This document shows, one piece after another, positions 63,457 through 64,000 of a DNA stretch of 64,000 nucleotides; position 1 is the first letter of the stretch; the number at the start of each line of letters is the position of its first letter. The position numbers and the translations under genes were made by a program. The DNA is taken from positions 1 through 64,000 of the forward strand of contig NZ_JAHCAP010000013.1 in the NCBI RefSeq assembly GCF_019634815.1, given 5' to 3'. Source of the DNA: Dokdonella sp. (GTDB taxonomy: Bacteria > Pseudomonadota > Gammaproteobacteria > Xanthomonadales > Rhodanobacteraceae). A model generated the notes under the pieces. That model had not been told where the DNA came from and made no database searches. It saw only the letters and a list, made by a program, of their open reading frames with translations.

Positions 63457-64000
63457 TCAGGACGCGTCATCCTGCGCAAGCTTGCGCACCCAGTCCTTGC
63501 CGGCATCGAGTTCGATCAGGCCGGCGCGCGCGCGGGCGAGCACGCTGGCGAAAAACCAGATGTGGGTGGCCAACGCCATCAGCAACAAGGGCCACAGCAT
63601 CGAGGCGTCGATCTTCGACGGCCCGAACAGGCGCACGGTCGAGCCCTGATGCAAGGTGTTCCACCAGTTCACCGAGAAGTGCACGATCGGCAGGTTGACC
63701 ACGCCGACCAGGGCGAGGAACGAGGCCGCGCGCGCGGCCTGGCGACGATCCTCGATCGCGTTGTGCAGGCCGATCACGCCGAAATACAGGAACAGCAGGA
63801 ACAGCTCGGACGTCAGGCGCGCGTCCCAGGTCCACCAGGTACCCCACATCGGCTTGCCCCACAGCGAGCCGGTGACAAGCGTGACGAAGGTGAACGCCGC
63901 GCCGACCGGGGCGCTGGCCATCGCCAGCACCTCGTTGAGCTTGATGCGCCAGACCAGCGCAATGAAGGCATTGACGGCCATGAAGGCGTAGGCGAACAGG
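63457..64000 (-). CDS. ccmC: Heme exporter protein CcmC (5' end beyond the window)
   Basis: The last ~180 residues of CcmC. The frame continues through the right window edge, so the N-terminus is missing. It has the WWD signature GKPMWGTWWTWDARLTSEL, VNLPIVHFSVNWWNTLHQGS with the conserved periplasmic His, and four visible helices. CcmC loads heme onto CcmE. ccmA and ccmB are expected further right. Confidence 0.95.
   Translation of the reverse strand, partial: LFAYAFMAVNAFIALVWRIKLNEVLAMASAPVGAAFTFVTLVTGSLWGKPMWGTWWTWDARLTSELFLLFLYFGVIGLHNAIEDRRQAARAASFLALVGVVNLPIVHFSVNWWNTLHQGSTVRLFGPSKIDASMLWPLLLMALATHIWFFASVLARARAGLIELDAGKDWVRKLAQDDAS

Overview
The window is one continuous stretch of GC-rich gammaproteobacterial chromosome. 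It probably comes from the Lysobacterales (Xanthomonadales), judged from gene order, CCA-encoded tRNAs, a metX/serine-succinyltransferase-type gene and GTAG-type REP palindromes. That assignment is inference. Nearly every base is coding, and most long reading frames antisense to real genes are by-products of the GC-rich third codon position.

Layout: 1-1704 is the right end of an integrative element: a cut-off small gene, a tyrosine integrase, and a 3' fragment of a tRNA gene, probably tRNA-Val(CAC), that marks the attachment site. 1804-18007 is tpiA, secG, tRNA-Leu(GAG) and the complete 14-gene nuo operon for respiratory complex I, with nuoC and nuoD separate. 18110-28026 is the conserved metY (initiator tRNA)-rimP-nusA-infB-rbfA-truB-rpsO-pnp block. 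It has a terminator-rich leader ahead of rimP and a cluster of at least eight REP palindromes between truB and rpsO. 28136-34385 is an accessory cluster: two small DUF6916-like proteins in opposite orientations (one with a Tat signal), three tandem phage-tail-collar (MdpB-type) proteins, a GNAT acetyltransferase, and a large secreted beta-helix/InlB-repeat protein with four nearly identical 75-residue repeats.

34433-49755 is a mixed envelope and housekeeping region: a PDZ lipoprotein, an NdvA-like ABC exporter, an alpha-2-macroglobulin/PBP1C pair, a PsiF-type protein, an unknown membrane protein, rlmJ, rarA, serS and tRNA-Leu(CAA). 49839-53300 holds a MetX-family acyltransferase and a three-gene phospholipid operon (CDP-alcohol phosphotransferase, CdsA-like, PlsC-like). 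53323-64000 is the cytochrome c maturation locus on the minus strand (ccmC-D-E ... ccmF-G-H-I, with ccmC cut by the window end).

The most striking feature is that the ccm locus is split between ccmE and ccmF by four co-directional genes. They encode a decaheme MtrA/PioA-type cytochrome, an MtrB/PioB-type outer-membrane barrel, a diheme c4-like lipoprotein cytochrome and a Tat-exported high-potential iron-sulfur protein (HiPIP). Together these look like a PioABC-type electron conduit across the outer membrane with an extra diheme carrier. The conduit is embedded in the machinery that attaches its twelve hemes, and it could feed electrons from an external donor such as Fe(II) towards the respiratory chain.
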